This document shows positions 15,686 to 24,072 of a DNA stretch of 64,000 nucleotides, piece by piece. This DNA is from Pseudarthrobacter cellobiosi (GTDB lineage Bacteria > Actinomycetota > Actinomycetes > Actinomycetales > Micrococcaceae). Made by a program: the position numbers and the translations under genes. Numbering within the stretch: position 1 is the stretch's first letter; every line of letters begins with the position of its first letter. Under the pieces are notes generated by a model. That model saw only the letters and a program-made list of their open reading frames with translations, ran no database searches and had not been told where the DNA came from. The stretch lies in contig NZ_JAMXBJ010000050.1 in NCBI RefSeq assembly GCF_023913755.1, positions 186,001-250,000 of the forward strand. Direction: 5' to 3'.

Positions 15686-17230
15686 TCACGCAGCTGCCGA
15701 GGCAGCCTGCCGGAGGCCAAGGGCCTGGCCGATGTCGTTGGTGTCGGGCACGTCGCGGTGCGACAGGTCCGCCAGGGTCCAGGCCAGCCGGAGAACCCTG
15801 TCATAACCCCTGGCGGTCAGCACGCCCCGTTCCAGTGAGTGGTCCAGGATCCGCGTGGCGCCGGCCGGCAACCGCAGGGCGCCGCGCAGAATCCGGCCGG
15901 GCACCTGCGAGTTCGTTTCCATTCCCAGCGGCTGCAGCCGTTCGGCCTGCCGCCGGCGTGCGTCGCCGACCCTCCGTGCCACGGCCGCTGTGTCTTCTTC
16001 GGCGCCCGCCTGGCCGAAGTCGGCCAGTGACACGCGCTCCACCTGAAGCTGGATATCCACCCGGTCCAGCAGCGGACCGGACATCCTGGCCACGTAGCGG
16101 CGCCGCATCATAGGCGTACACGTGCAGTCCAGGCCCTTTCCCGAAGCCTTGCCGCACGGACAGGGATTGGCGGCAAGGACCAGCTGGAACCGGGCAGGGT
16201 AGGCCGCCGTTCCTGCCGAGCGGTGAATGACCAGCTCCCCGCTCTCCAGGGGCTGGCGAAGGGCGTCCAGGACGCGCCGTTCGTATTCCGGGGCCTCGTC
16301 CAGGAACAGGACACCGCGGTGTGCCCGCGACGCCGCACCCGGGCGCGGCAACCCCGATCCCCCGCCGATAATGGCGGCGGCTGTGGCCGAATGATGCGGG
16401 TTTTCGAACGGCGGCCGCCGCACAAGCTGAACGGCGGATGAGGGAAGGCCGCAGAGGGAGTGGATGGCAGTGACTTCCATTGCCTCATTGTCGGCAAGGT
16501 CCGGCAGGAGACCGGGAAGTCTTTCGGCCAGCATGGTCTTGCCCGCACCCGGAGGTCCGGTCAGGAGCAGGTGGTGGGCCCCGGCAGCGGCCACCTCGAG
16601 TGCACGTCTGGCTTCGCCCTGGCCGGAGACGTCGGCCATGTCAGGAACAGCCTGGGCCCCCGGTTCGGAGTCCCCGTGACCGGCCTCGTCCTCCGGCTCG
16701 AAGTCCAGTGCGAGCTCTTGCGGATCTGCACCGAAATCGAGCGCCAGCCGCGCCAGCGTGCGGTACCCCTTGACGTTGGCTCCGGGGACCAGCGATGCTT
16801 CGCCGAGGTTGGCGTGCGCGACCACCACGTCCGGATAGCCGGCCTGCACCGACGCCATCACTGCCGGCAGGATGCCACGCACCGGCCGTAACCGGCCATC
16901 CAACCCGAGTTCGGCGATGAAGACGGTCCGGCCGGTGGGCTTGATGTCATTTGCGGCCCTCAGGACTGCCATGGTCACGGCAAGGTCGAAGCCGGAACCG
17001 CGTTTGGGCAGCGACGCAGGGATGAGGTTGGCCGTGATCTTCCGCCGGCTCAGCGGAATTCCGGAATTTTTGGCCGCGGAACGTATGCGTTCCTTGGCCT
17101 CGTTGAGGGCGGCGTCCGGGAGGCCCAGGATCACGAATGCCGGCAGGGTCTGGCCAATATCGGCTTCTACCTCGACGATGTACCCGTTCAATCCCACCAG
17201 CGCCACGGAGTAGGCCCGGCCCAGCGCCAT
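15686..17230 (-). CDS. comM: YifB/ComM family Mg-chelatase-like AAA+ ATPase
   Basis: 514 residues. The N-terminal ChlI-like domain carries VEVEADIGQTLPAFVILGLP and NLIPASLPKRGSGFDLA. The AAA+ core has Walker A LTGPPGAGKTML, Walker B GVLFLDEAPEYE, and a cysteine-rich NPCPCGKASGK segment followed by a C-terminal domain. In Gram-negative bacteria ComM is a branch-migration helicase for integration of transformed DNA; that role is established there and inferred here. The ATG follows the yraN stop with no intervening base, so translation is coupled. dprA starts 13 bases downstream. Confidence 0.92.
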   Translation of the reverse strand: MALGRAYSVALVGLNGYIVEVEADIGQTLPAFVILGLPDAALNEAKERIRSAAKNSGIPLSRRKITANLIPASLPKRGSGFDLAVTMAVLRAANDIKPTGRTVFIAELGLDGRLRPVRGILPAVMASVQAGYPDVVVAHANLGEASLVPGANVKGYRTLARLALDFGADPQELALDFEPEDEAGHGDSEPGAQAVPDMADVSGQGEARRALEVAAAGAHHLLLTGPPGAGKTMLAERLPGLLPDLADNEAMEVTAIHSLCGLPSSAVQLVRRPPFENPHHSATAAAIIGGGSGLPRPGAASRAHRGVLFLDEAPEYERRVLDALRQPLESGELVIHRSAGTAAYPARFQLVLAANPCPCGKASGKGLDCTCTPMMRRRYVARMSGPLLDRVDIQLQVERVSLADFGQAGAEEDTAAVARRVGDARRRQAERLQPLGMETNSQVPGRILRGALRLPAGATRILDHSLERGVLTARGYDRVLRLAWTLADLSHRDVPDTNDIGQALGLRQAASAAA

Positions 17231-17587
17231 CTACCCCACCCCCTTGAGGTGTTCCACCAGGGGTTCGCCGCCGCCGTCGTCCACCACGGCAATGACGTCC
17301 ACGCGCCGTAGCGGCATCCGCAGCTCCCGGTCCCGGCACCATGCCGAACCAAGCCGATGCAGCCGGGCAAGTTTGTCTGGCCCTACAGCTTCGAACGGGT
17401 GCCCGTAGTCCAGGGAACGGCGGGTTTTCACCTCTGCGATGACCAAGGCGTCGCCGTCCAGGGCCACAATGTCTATTTCACCCTCGGCGCAGCGCCAGTT
17501 GCGTTCCACCACCAGCATGCCGAGCGATTCAAGATAGCCGGCCGCGAGTTCCTCGCCGTGCCGGCCCAACAGGTCTTTGGATTTCAT
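17231..17587 (-). CDS. YraN family (UPF0102) putative endonuclease
   Basis: 118-residue restriction-endonuclease-fold protein. The start LLGRHGEELAAGYLESLG is typical, and the PD-(D/E)xK-like core appears as EGEIDIVALDGDALVIAEVK, with Glu, Asp and Glu-x-Lys as candidate metal ligands. Members accompany rnhB, comM and dprA in many bacteria, which is the arrangement here. The biological role is not established. The stop codon abuts the comM start. Confidence 0.9.
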   Translation of the reverse strand: MKSKDLLGRHGEELAAGYLESLGMLVVERNWRCAEGEIDIVALDGDALVIAEVKTRRSLDYGHPFEAVGPDKLARLHRLGSAWCRDRELRMPLRRVDVIAVVDDGGGEPLVEHLKGVG

Positions 17588-17710
17588 TTCTACCTCCGCA
17601 ACCAGCCTGCAGTGGCAGGACAGCGGAGGACAGCAGGCTATTCGCGTATGTGGGCAACCCGGGAAAACCGCCCCAATACAGCGGGGCTGTGGAGGAGCAG
17701 TGGGCCGGCG

Positions 17711-18037
17711 TCAGTTGCCGAGGTCAGCGTCCTTCGGCAGGGCGAGTTCCTCGTTGCGGGGCAGTTCTTCGACGTTGACATCCTTGAACGTCAGGACACG
17801 GACTGTCTTCACGAACCGTGCCGAACGGTACACATCCCACACCCAGGCATCCTGGAGCGTCAGATCGAAGTAGACCTCGCCGTCGGCGCTTCGGGCCTGC
17901 AGGTCAACGTGGTTTGCGAGGTAAAAGCGGCGTTCGGTCTCGACAACGTAACTGAAGAGCCCGACAACATCGCGGTATTCACGGTAGAGCTGCAGCTCCA
18001 TGTCGGTTTCATAGTTTTCAAGATCCTCTGCACTCAT
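17711..18037 (-). CDS. DUF2469 family protein
   Basis: 108 residues from ATG 18037, the family-typical start MSAEDLENYE; the frame extends upstream to 18115 without conserved sequence. Conserved parts are YREYRDVVGLFSYVVETERR, FYLANHVDLQ and VYFDLTLQDAWVWDVYR. The family is actinobacterial, of unknown function, and almost always lies between rnhB and yraN, as here. No signal peptide or membrane segment. Confidence 0.9.
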   Translation of the reverse strand: MSAEDLENYETDMELQLYREYRDVVGLFSYVVETERRFYLANHVDLQARSADGEVYFDLTLQDAWVWDVYRSARFVKTVRVLTFKDVNVEELPRNEELALPKDADLGN

Positions 18038-18130
18038 GCTTCCATCTTGCACCATCCAGGGCGCCGCAGTCGCAGCGTCCCCGCCGCATGAGCCCCACAC
18101 CAGTGCGGCAGGCACTCGAGCGGCACGGAA

Positions 18131-18868
18131 TCAGAGTTCGCCGCCCAAGAGGTTCCAACTCACCCGGTGGTACGGTGTGGCTCCGGCGGCGCGGAGCGCG
18201 TCCCGGTGAATTGCCGTGGCGTAGCCCTTGTTGACGTCCCAGCCAAACTCGGGGTATTCACCGTGGAGGCCGCGCATCTGCTCGTCGCGTTCCACCTTCG
18301 CAATCACGCTGGCTGCGGCCACGCTCAGGCACTGCATGTCCGCCTTGATCCTGGTGTGGACCGGGGCAAGGCACGCGAAATCCATGGGTGGCTCGTCAAA
18401 CAGGGAAGGCTGCCCGGCGGGCGAGAGCCAGTTGTGGCTACCATCGAGCAGCACCACATCTGGGCTGATGCCGGCTGCAAGGATGTCCTGCCAGGCGCGC
18501 GTACCGGCCAGCCGCAGCGCAGCAATAATGCCCAATGCGTCGATCTCCCGTGCGGAAGCGTGCCCGACGGCGGACGCAACACTCCAGCGTCTGACCAGCG
18601 GTTCCAGCCGTTCCCGTTCGGCGGGGCTGAGGAGCTTGCTGTCCCGCACACCGGCCAGGGGCTTCTGGGTGTGGAGGTCCACGACGGCGATTCCGACGCT
18701 CACCGGTCCTGCCAGCGCCCCCCGTCCCACTTCGTCCACGCCGGCCAGGTAACGGGCGCCCTGCGCTTTGAACGTCCGCTCATGCCGGAGCGTCGGTGCT
18801 TTGGAGCGGACCCCGTCCGTCTTGCGGGCTGGAACCTTGGACCCGGTGGCCGGTATCACTGCGGACAC
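18131..18868 (-). CDS. rnhB: Ribonuclease HII
   Basis: 245 residues; cleaves the RNA strand of RNA-DNA hybrids and embedded ribonucleotides. The first two acidic residues are in GVDEVGRGALAGPV, with RDSKLLSP, VVLLDGSHNW and an ADMQCLSVAAASVIAKVERD block (third Asp and the SVIAK helix) following. About 40 extra basic residues precede the catalytic core. The GTG start at 18868 has GGGAGG six bases upstream, overlapping the lepB stop codon, so the two are co-translated. Confidence 0.94.
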   Translation of the reverse strand: MSAVIPATGSKVPARKTDGVRSKAPTLRHERTFKAQGARYLAGVDEVGRGALAGPVSVGIAVVDLHTQKPLAGVRDSKLLSPAERERLEPLVRRWSVASAVGHASAREIDALGIIAALRLAGTRAWQDILAAGISPDVVLLDGSHNWLSPAGQPSLFDEPPMDFACLAPVHTRIKADMQCLSVAAASVIAKVERDEQMRGLHGEYPEFGWDVNKGYATAIHRDALRAAGATPYHRVSWNLLGGEL

Positions 18869-18870
18869 TC

Positions 18871-19752
18871 CTAGCCTCCCGCAGGCACGTTCCGGAAGAC
18901 GGCCGGATAATTGTCAAGGACAGTGATCCGGTTCAACGGCCATGCGATGACGGCGGCTTTGCCCTCCACGTCCACGAGGTCGACGAATCCGCCATTGGAT
19001 TCCAGGTGCGAGCGGGAATCCGCGGAGTGGTTCCGGTTATCGCCCATGACCCAGACCTTCCCTTCCGGAACAACGACGTCGAAAGCACGGATCTGCGGTT
19101 CCTCAGCCCTGTTGACATAGGTTTCATCAATGGGAGATCCGTTGATGGTCAGTTTACCGCCGGCGTCGCAGCAGATCACGTGGTCACCGGGTAGCCCGAC
19201 GACCCGTTTGACGAGGTGCTGTTCCGAGTTGTCCGGCAAAAGTCCCACAAATGTCAGGCCGTCCTGGACCCAGGTGAAGGGTCCATTCGGTTCCTCCGGT
19301 GCGGTGCTCAGCCAGCCCTTGGTGTCACGGAAGACCACAACGTCGCCGCGTGAGAGGGAAAACGGCTCCGGAACCAGCAGGTTCACGAAGATGCGGTCGT
19401 TGACGTCCAGGGTGCTGACCATGGACTCGGACGGAATATAGAACGCGCGGAACAGGAAGGTCTTGATCAGGAAGGACAGCACCACGGCGATCACCACCAC
19501 CGTGGCAACCTCCTTCAGCCAGACAAAGAGCTGGCTGGGCTCGGCGGGCTCGGTAGTCGGTGCCGCGGATCGTCTGCCGGACCGTGGCGCCGACGGGCTG
19601 CCATCCGCCACGCCGTCCGACGCGCCGTCGTCGGCAATCACGCCGTCGGAGGTCCCGCCGCCGGAAATCGTGTTGGCGGACATACCGTCGGCGCCGGCAC
19701 CGGGGGCGCCTTCGCGAGGCGGCTCGGGTGTCCGGGCATTGTTCTCGGGCAT
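18871..19752 (-). CDS. lepB: Signal peptidase I with long cytoplasmic N-terminus
   Basis: 293 residues. A roughly 75-residue Gly/Ser/Asp-rich cytoplasmic segment precedes one membrane helix (VATVVVIAVVLSFLIKTFLF). The catalytic serine is in YIPSESMVST and the lysine in LVKRVVGLPGDHVI; the GDNRNHSADSR box is also present. It cleaves signal peptides on the outer face of the membrane. The ATG immediately follows the TAA of a second lepB, giving a tandem pair that may divide substrates or differ in expression. The low-complexity tail is typical of high-GC actinobacteria and could carry regulatory contacts. Confidence 0.94.
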   Translation of the reverse strand: MPENNARTPEPPREGAPGAGADGMSANTISGGGTSDGVIADDGASDGVADGSPSAPRSGRRSAAPTTEPAEPSQLFVWLKEVATVVVIAVVLSFLIKTFLFRAFYIPSESMVSTLDVNDRIFVNLLVPEPFSLSRGDVVVFRDTKGWLSTAPEEPNGPFTWVQDGLTFVGLLPDNSEQHLVKRVVGLPGDHVICCDAGGKLTINGSPIDETYVNRAEEPQIRAFDVVVPEGKVWVMGDNRNHSADSRSHLESNGGFVDLVDVEGKAAVIAWPLNRITVLDNYPAVFRNVPAGG

Positions 19753-20430
19753 TTACTGTCCGTCCTCTGTTGTTGATCCTGCCGCTGGCGGCCGTGGTAC
19801 TGCAGCAAATCTATCAAGTGGCCAGACGATCTGGACCGGCCTGCCGATGATACGGTCCATTGGCACCATGCCACCGCCGGGCGCCCCGAGCAGGCTGCGC
19901 GAATCAGCGGACGCCGAGCGGTGGTCACCGAGCAGCCAAAGCCTTCCGTCGGGCACCACGGCGCTGAAGACCTGCGTGCTTGGGCTGTCTCCGTCGAACA
20001 AGTACGGCTCGTCGAGTGCCCCGCCGTTCACGGTGATCTTTCCGTCTGCATCGCAGCAGACCACGGTGTCCCCAGGCAGGCCGATGACACGTTTGACGTA
20101 TGTGGTGTCACTGCCGGCCAGGCCAAGCCACTGCCCGGCCGCTGCAAGGGAATCCAGAAGGGGGCCCTTCCCACTGTTCAGGGGAGCAAACGAACCCCTG
20201 CCATCGAAGACCACAATGTCGCCCCGACGGATGGGTTCGGCATGGAAGTCTGTCCTGGAGACCAGGATGCGGTCCCCTTTCGCAAGGACCGGCTCCATGG
20301 ATTCGGATGGTATGTAATAGACATCCAGCAAGAGGGAACGGACCAGCCCGCTGATGACCACGGCCAGGAGAACTGCCACGAACGCAAAACGCCAGCCCAT
20401 TCGTCTGGGCTGGCGTTTTGTCTGGTCCAT
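19753..20430 (-). CDS. lepB: Signal peptidase I, shorter tandem paralogue
   Basis: 225 residues with one N-terminal membrane helix (RFAFVAVLLAVVISGLVRSL), catalytic serine in YIPSESMEPVL, catalytic lysine in YVKRVIGLPGDTVV, and a GDHRSASADSR box (His in place of the common Asn). The frame begins at ATG 20430, but codons 5-15 coincide with a perfect terminator-like hairpin; an internal ATG at 20400 lies inside that hairpin, so the true start is uncertain. It follows rplS and directly precedes the longer lepB. Confidence 0.92.
   Translation of the reverse strand: MDQTKRQPRRMGWRFAFVAVLLAVVISGLVRSLLLDVYYIPSESMEPVLAKGDRILVSRTDFHAEPIRRGDIVVFDGRGSFAPLNSGKGPLLDSLAAAGQWLGLAGSDTTYVKRVIGLPGDTVVCCDADGKITVNGGALDEPYLFDGDSPSTQVFSAVVPDGRLWLLGDHRSASADSRSLLGAPGGGMVPMDRIIGRPVQIVWPLDRFAAVPRPPAAGSTTEDGQ
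20386..20419 (-). terminator. Intrinsic terminator of rplS inside the 5' end of lepB
   Basis: On the minus strand AAAACGCCAGCCCA pairs perfectly with TGGGCTGGCGTTTT (14 bp, six-base loop), and the 3' arm ends in TTTT. It lies 95 bases after rplS but within the first codons of the following lepB frame. Confidence 0.75.
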
Positions 20431-20514
20431 GATCCGTATTCCTGGGGCGCTGATGCGAAGGGCTCCGGCGCTGGCCTGGTACGGCTGGGGCCTGCTTTGT
20501 AGGTCCCTGGGGAC

Positions 20515-20874
20515 TTACTTCTTGGGCTGGAAGTCGCGCTTTTCCTTGATCTTCGCAGCCTTGCCGCGCAGGTCGCGCATGTAGTACAGCTTCGCGCGGC
20601 GCACGTCACCCTTGGAGACAACCTCGATCTTGTCGATGATCGGGGAGTGCACCGGGAAGGTACGCTCCACACCGACGCCGAAGGAGACCTTGCGGATGGT
20701 GAAGGTTTCGCGAAGACCGTCGCCGTGGCGGCCCAGGACGAAGCCCTGGAATACCTGGACACGGGAGTTCTTGCCTTCGATGATGTTCACGTGAACCTTG
20801 AGGGTGTCACCCGCGCGGAAGACAGGAACATCGGTGCGCAGCGAGGCTGCATCTACGGAATCGAGAATATGCAT
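20515..20874 (-). CDS. rplS: 50S ribosomal protein L19
   Basis: 119 residues from ATG 20874 (MHILDSVDAASLR), with AGGAG upstream; the frame opens eight codons earlier without a ribosome site. L19 sits at the 30S-50S interface. Typical blocks are FRAGDTLKVHVNIIEG, RVQVFQGFVLGRHG and RRAKLYYMRDLRGKAAKIKE. A 243-base gap to trmD suggests its own promoter and a structured leader. Confidence 0.96.
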   Translation of the reverse strand: MHILDSVDAASLRTDVPVFRAGDTLKVHVNIIEGKNSRVQVFQGFVLGRHGDGLRETFTIRKVSFGVGVERTFPVHSPIIDKIEVVSKGDVRRAKLYYMRDLRGKAAKIKEKRDFQPKK

Positions 20875-20969
20875 AATTGCACTCCTGGTGAACGCCACAG
20901 GTCATTCACTTTGGGTCACGGCGGGCAAGCCCGGGAGTACCGGAAATTACCGCCGAAAATTAAGTGGGG

Positions 20970-20997
20970 CCGGTTCCTTCACTGATTGAAGGTCCCG
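20970..20997 (-). promoter_or_regulatory. Hairpin in the rplS leader
   Basis: On the minus strand CCTTCA pairs with TGAAGG across five bases, extended by CCGG/CCGG outside a two-base bulge. It lies about 95-125 bases upstream of the rplS start. It could be a leader structure or a weak trmD terminator; no T tract follows. Confidence 0.3.
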
Positions 20998-21061
20998 GGG
21001 TGTCCAGCTGTTGGTTGCGCTCCCCCTGTGGCAGGTGCGGACCCAGCAGACACAAAGACTA

Positions 21062-21091
21062 ATTTTGCCACACTCGCGGGCCTACAGCCAA
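21062..21091 (-). promoter_or_regulatory. Possible rplS promoter
   Basis: On the minus strand TTGGCT (21091-21086) and CAAAAT (21067-21062) are separated by 18 bases, in the gap between trmD and rplS. This would give a leader of roughly 180 nt. Confidence 0.35.
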
Positions 21092-21117
21092 TCGCCTCGG
21101 ACCACAGACGCGCCGGT

Positions 21118-21990
21118 TCAGGTTGAGGCGTCGGTTCCGGTGTCCGTGCTGGTATCGGCCTGCCGCCGCGCCAGGAGGTGACCGTCGACGACGTCGTACC
21201 CGAGGTCGGCGAAAGCCGTACGGTCGGCACGTGGCAGCTTCCCGGCGTCGAACGTTTCCAGGAGGTCCGGACGGCGTTCCGCCGTCCGCCGGTACTGCTC
21301 GTGGCGGCGCCACTGCGCGATCTTCCCGTGGTTGCCGCTCAGCAGCACTGCCGGGACATCCCGGTCCCGCCAGCTGGCGGGCTTGGTATACACGGGGTAT
21401 TCCAGCAGCCCGTCCGAATGCGACTCCTCCACCAGGGAATCAGGGTTGCCCACAACGCCTGGCAGCAGCCTGCCGATGGCTTCGACCATGGCCAAAACGG
21501 CCACTTCGCCGCCGTTCAGCACATAGTCACCAAGGCTCATGGGGCGCACCGTGAAGTGCTCTTCCGCCCACTCGATGACACGCTCGTCGATGCCCTCATA
21601 GCGGCCGCAGGCAAAAACCAGCTGGTCCTCTTCTGCGAGCTCATGGGCCAGGGCCTGGCTGAAGCGCTCCCCTGCCGGCGACGGGACAATCAAAACCGGT
21701 TTGGCGGGCTCGGCGGCCGTGGCCTCGGCGCCCCCTGCGGCTTCACCGGATCCGGCGACAGCAGCTGCGGCAACAGCAGCCAATGCCTGCGCCCAAGGCT
21801 CAGGCTTCATCACCATGCCGGCGCCGCCGCCGTACGGGGTGTCATCCACTGAGCGGTGCTTGTCGGTGGTGAAATCACGCAGGTCATGGACGCGCAGGTC
21901 CAACAGGCCGTCCTGGCGGGCCTTGCCAATGAGCGAGAGCTCCAGGGGCGCCAGGTACTCCGGGAAGATACTGACGACGTCGATTCTCAT
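21118..21990 (-). CDS. trmD: tRNA (guanine37-N1)-methyltransferase
   Basis: 290 residues; SPOUT-family enzyme that methylates G37 of tRNAs to prevent frameshifting. It has MRIDVVSIFPEYLAPLELSL, DDTPYGGGAGMVMKPEP, the knot sequence FACGRYEGIDERVIEW, and MSLGDYVLNGGEVA. An Ala-rich insertion (residues about 70-95) and a Thr/Asp-rich tail are extra compared with shorter orthologues. It starts directly after the rimM stop (TAGATG) in the rpsP-khpA-rimM-trmD run. Confidence 0.96.
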   Translation of the reverse strand: MRIDVVSIFPEYLAPLELSLIGKARQDGLLDLRVHDLRDFTTDKHRSVDDTPYGGGAGMVMKPEPWAQALAAVAAAAVAGSGEAAGGAEATAAEPAKPVLIVPSPAGERFSQALAHELAEEDQLVFACGRYEGIDERVIEWAEEHFTVRPMSLGDYVLNGGEVAVLAMVEAIGRLLPGVVGNPDSLVEESHSDGLLEYPVYTKPASWRDRDVPAVLLSGNHGKIAQWRRHEQYRRTAERRPDLLETFDAGKLPRADRTAFADLGYDVVDGHLLARRQADTSTDTGTDAST

Positions 21991-22536
21991 CTACGCGTTT
22001 TCCTCCGCTTCACCGGGGCCGGCTTCGCCGTCGTTGACCTCAAAGAGACCGTCCGGCGGCGTCAGCAGGACGAAGCCACCGGCCACATTGACCTCCGGAA
22101 CGATCTGCTCCACAAACGGGACAAGGATTTCCTTGCCGTCCGGCATTTCAACCACGAGCAGGTCCTGGACGGGCAAGGTGTGCAGGGCGGCGATCTTGCC
22201 GACCACCTTCGACCCGACGCGCGCCTCGAGCCCTACCAGTTCGTGCTCGTACCAGCCTTCGTCGTCGTCCTCGTCCAGCTCTTCGGTTTCGATGAAAAGC
22301 TTGGCGCCGCGCAGGGTCTCTGCCTGGTTTCGGGTCTCGATTCCTTCGAATGCGAGCAGCAGGATGTCCTTGTTCCAGCGCGCACCCTCAACAATGAGCG
22401 GGCCGGCCGATGCAGGCTCCACCACAAACTCGGTACCGGGAACAAACCGGTCCCCGGGAGCGTCGGTCAGCACCTGGACCGTCACTTCGCCGCGGATTCC
22501 ATGCGGTTTGCCGATTCGTGCCACCTGAAGCTGCAT
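21991..22536 (-). CDS. rimM: Ribosome maturation factor RimM
   Basis: 181 residues from ATG 22536 (MQLQVARIGKPHGIRGEVTV), chosen because AGAGGA lies upstream; the frame runs on to 22716 over a hairpin. RimM assists assembly of the 30S head and binds S19. The PRC-barrel half contains VVEMPDGKEILVPFVEQIVP. Its stop abuts trmD. Confidence 0.94.
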   Translation of the reverse strand: MQLQVARIGKPHGIRGEVTVQVLTDAPGDRFVPGTEFVVEPASAGPLIVEGARWNKDILLLAFEGIETRNQAETLRGAKLFIETEELDEDDDEGWYEHELVGLEARVGSKVVGKIAALHTLPVQDLLVVEMPDGKEILVPFVEQIVPEVNVAGGFVLLTPPDGLFEVNDGEAGPGEAEENA

Positions 22537-22586
22537 CTGTTCCTCTGTTTCGGTTGTGGATTCTCCACGGTTGTGTGGTGAAAGCA

Positions 22587-22624
22587 CTCCGGCCCCTCCA
22601 CCGTTTCTGGTGGAAGGGCCGGAG
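22587..22624. other. Strong hairpin between khpA and rimM
   Basis: CTCCGGCCC..CCACC pairs with GGTGG..GGGCCGGAG around a six-base loop. No T tract follows on the minus strand, so it may be an mRNA processing or stability structure rather than a terminator inside the operon. Confidence 0.5.
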
Positions 22625-22648
22625 CAAAAAACTGATGTTGCCGAGCGC

Positions 22649-22891
22649 TTAGCGGCGGCGGTCGGTGTCGACGACGTCGACCCTGACCGGCTCGCCGTCT
22701 GCCAGTGCCGCCACAACGGTGCGCAATGCCCGTGCGGTGCGGCCCTGGCGGCCGATCACCCGTCCCAGGTCATCCTGATGAACACGAACCTCGAGGGTGT
22801 CCCCGCGGCGGTTGTTCTTCGAGCTGACCTTGACATCGTCCGGCGAATCAACGATTCCCCGGACGAGGTGTTCGAGCGCTTCTGCCAGCAA
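22649..22891 (-). CDS. khpA: KH-domain RNA-binding protein KhpA
   Basis: 80 residues, almost entirely one KH domain with LGRVIGRQGRTARALRTVV, the GxxG RNA-binding loop. In other Gram-positive bacteria KhpA forms a heterodimer with KhpB and binds many RNAs. The start is TTG 22891, three bases after the rpsP stop; the family begins MLAEALEHLVRG, which supports it. It lies between rpsP and rimM as in most Gram-positive genomes. Confidence 0.92.
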   Translation of the reverse strand: MLAEALEHLVRGIVDSPDDVKVSSKNNRRGDTLEVRVHQDDLGRVIGRQGRTARALRTVVAALADGEPVRVDVVDTDRRR

Positions 22892-22892
22892 T

Positions 22893-23309
22893 CTACTCAG
22901 CCTCGGTGGTCTCTGCCTCGGCCGGGGCCTCGGCTGCGTCAGACTGCTTCGACTTCTTGGTGATGGCTTCCGGGATGATCACGGAACCCTTTTCCGGGGC
23001 AACAAAGGCAGCCTTCGGAGCTTTGGTCTTCAGGGTGCCTTCCTGGCCCGGCAGGCCCTTGAACTTCTGCCAGTCACCGGTGATCTTCAGGATCGCGGCA
23101 ACCTGCTCGGACGGCTGTGCGCCGACGCCGAGCCAGTACTGGGCACGGTCCGTGTCCACCTCGATGTATGAGGGCTCTTCGGTGGGGTGGTACTTGCCGA
23201 TCTCTTCGATGGCACGGCCGTCACGCTTGGAGCGTGCGTCCATGACGACGATGCGGTAATACGGTGCGCGCATCTTGCCAAAGCGCTTAAGGCGAATCTT
23301 TACGGCCAC
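22893..23309 (-). CDS. rpsP: 30S ribosomal protein S16
   Basis: 138 residues starting at GTG 23309 (MAVKIRLKRFGKMRAPYYRI), the universal S16 start. Another GTG four codons upstream overlaps the AGGAG sequence and is unlikely. The S16 core ends near residue 85; the rest is an Ala/Glu/Lys-rich extension common in actinobacteria. It is the first gene of the rpsP-khpA-rimM-trmD operon. Confidence 0.96.
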   Translation of the reverse strand: MAVKIRLKRFGKMRAPYYRIVVMDARSKRDGRAIEEIGKYHPTEEPSYIEVDTDRAQYWLGVGAQPSEQVAAILKITGDWQKFKGLPGQEGTLKTKAPKAAFVAPEKGSVIIPEAITKKSKQSDAAEAPAEAETTEAE

Positions 23310-23521
23310 TTTTGTGGTCACTCCTGTTTCAGAAAAGGGGTGAACCGACGTTCTGCACCCGTGGGGCGGGCCATACTTGAGGGTTCGAAGGACAGGATCC
23401 GGACGCGGAGAGAGGGGCCACGCAGATCGAGTACCTGTTTATTGTGCCAGATCAGCGTCCGGATTTCGACTTGACACGTCGGGATGGGGCAGCCGGGCGG
23501 ACCCGGCGGGCCACGGCCGGT

Positions 23522-23959
23522 CTACGACGACCAGACATACACGCCGGTGCGTGCGGCGTCATCGACGGAGTTGGCAAGCTCAGCGAACTGCTGGACATAC
23601 GTCCGGGCCTCGGCTGCGCCGAACGGCATGTCATCCTGGGCGGCCCACTTTTCAGCGACGTCGTCCAGGACATTGCCTTCGCCTTCAGTCTCGTAGCTGA
23701 GCAGGTCCGCGAGCGCACGCACCATGGCCGGCGGGACCCCGAGGAGGGAATCACTGGCCACGTCAACCATGGCCAGTTCGTAGTCCGCGCCACCGGCGTG
23801 CACCGCAACGCCGGCAAGATCGCCAAGCTGCTCGATTTCGAAATCGCTGATTCCGGGAATCCGCAGGGCCTGGCCCGCCGGGGAGCCGCCTGCATCCAGG
23901 ACGTCCGCCCGCTTCAGAGCGGCATCGTGAGTGGAAACAAAAATTTCAGTGAAGCCCAT
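23522..23959 (-). CDS. Hypothetical protein
   Basis: 145 residues from ATG 23959; GAGGG seven bases upstream favours it over ATG 23974. I do not recognise the family. The protein is acidic, without signal peptide or membrane helix, and begins MGFTEIFVSTHDAALKRADV. The middle has PGISDFEIEQLGDLAGVAVH and the end AELANSVDDAARTGVYVWSS, suggesting a small alpha/beta cytoplasmic protein. Third-base GC preference looks like its neighbours, supporting a real gene. It stands alone between the rpsP operon and a VOC dioxygenase gene. Confidence 0.7.
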   Translation of the reverse strand: MGFTEIFVSTHDAALKRADVLDAGGSPAGQALRIPGISDFEIEQLGDLAGVAVHAGGADYELAMVDVASDSLLGVPPAMVRALADLLSYETEGEGNVLDDVAEKWAAQDDMPFGAAEARTYVQQFAELANSVDDAARTGVYVWSS

Positions 23960-24072
23960 GGGAACAGCCCTCATTCCGTCGACGGTGCGGCCTGAAAGGG
24001 CAGCAGCAAGCGCCGCCCCGGCCGTTCAGAATCAGCCTAGTACAAGGCAGGCCGCACATTTGGCATCCGCAC

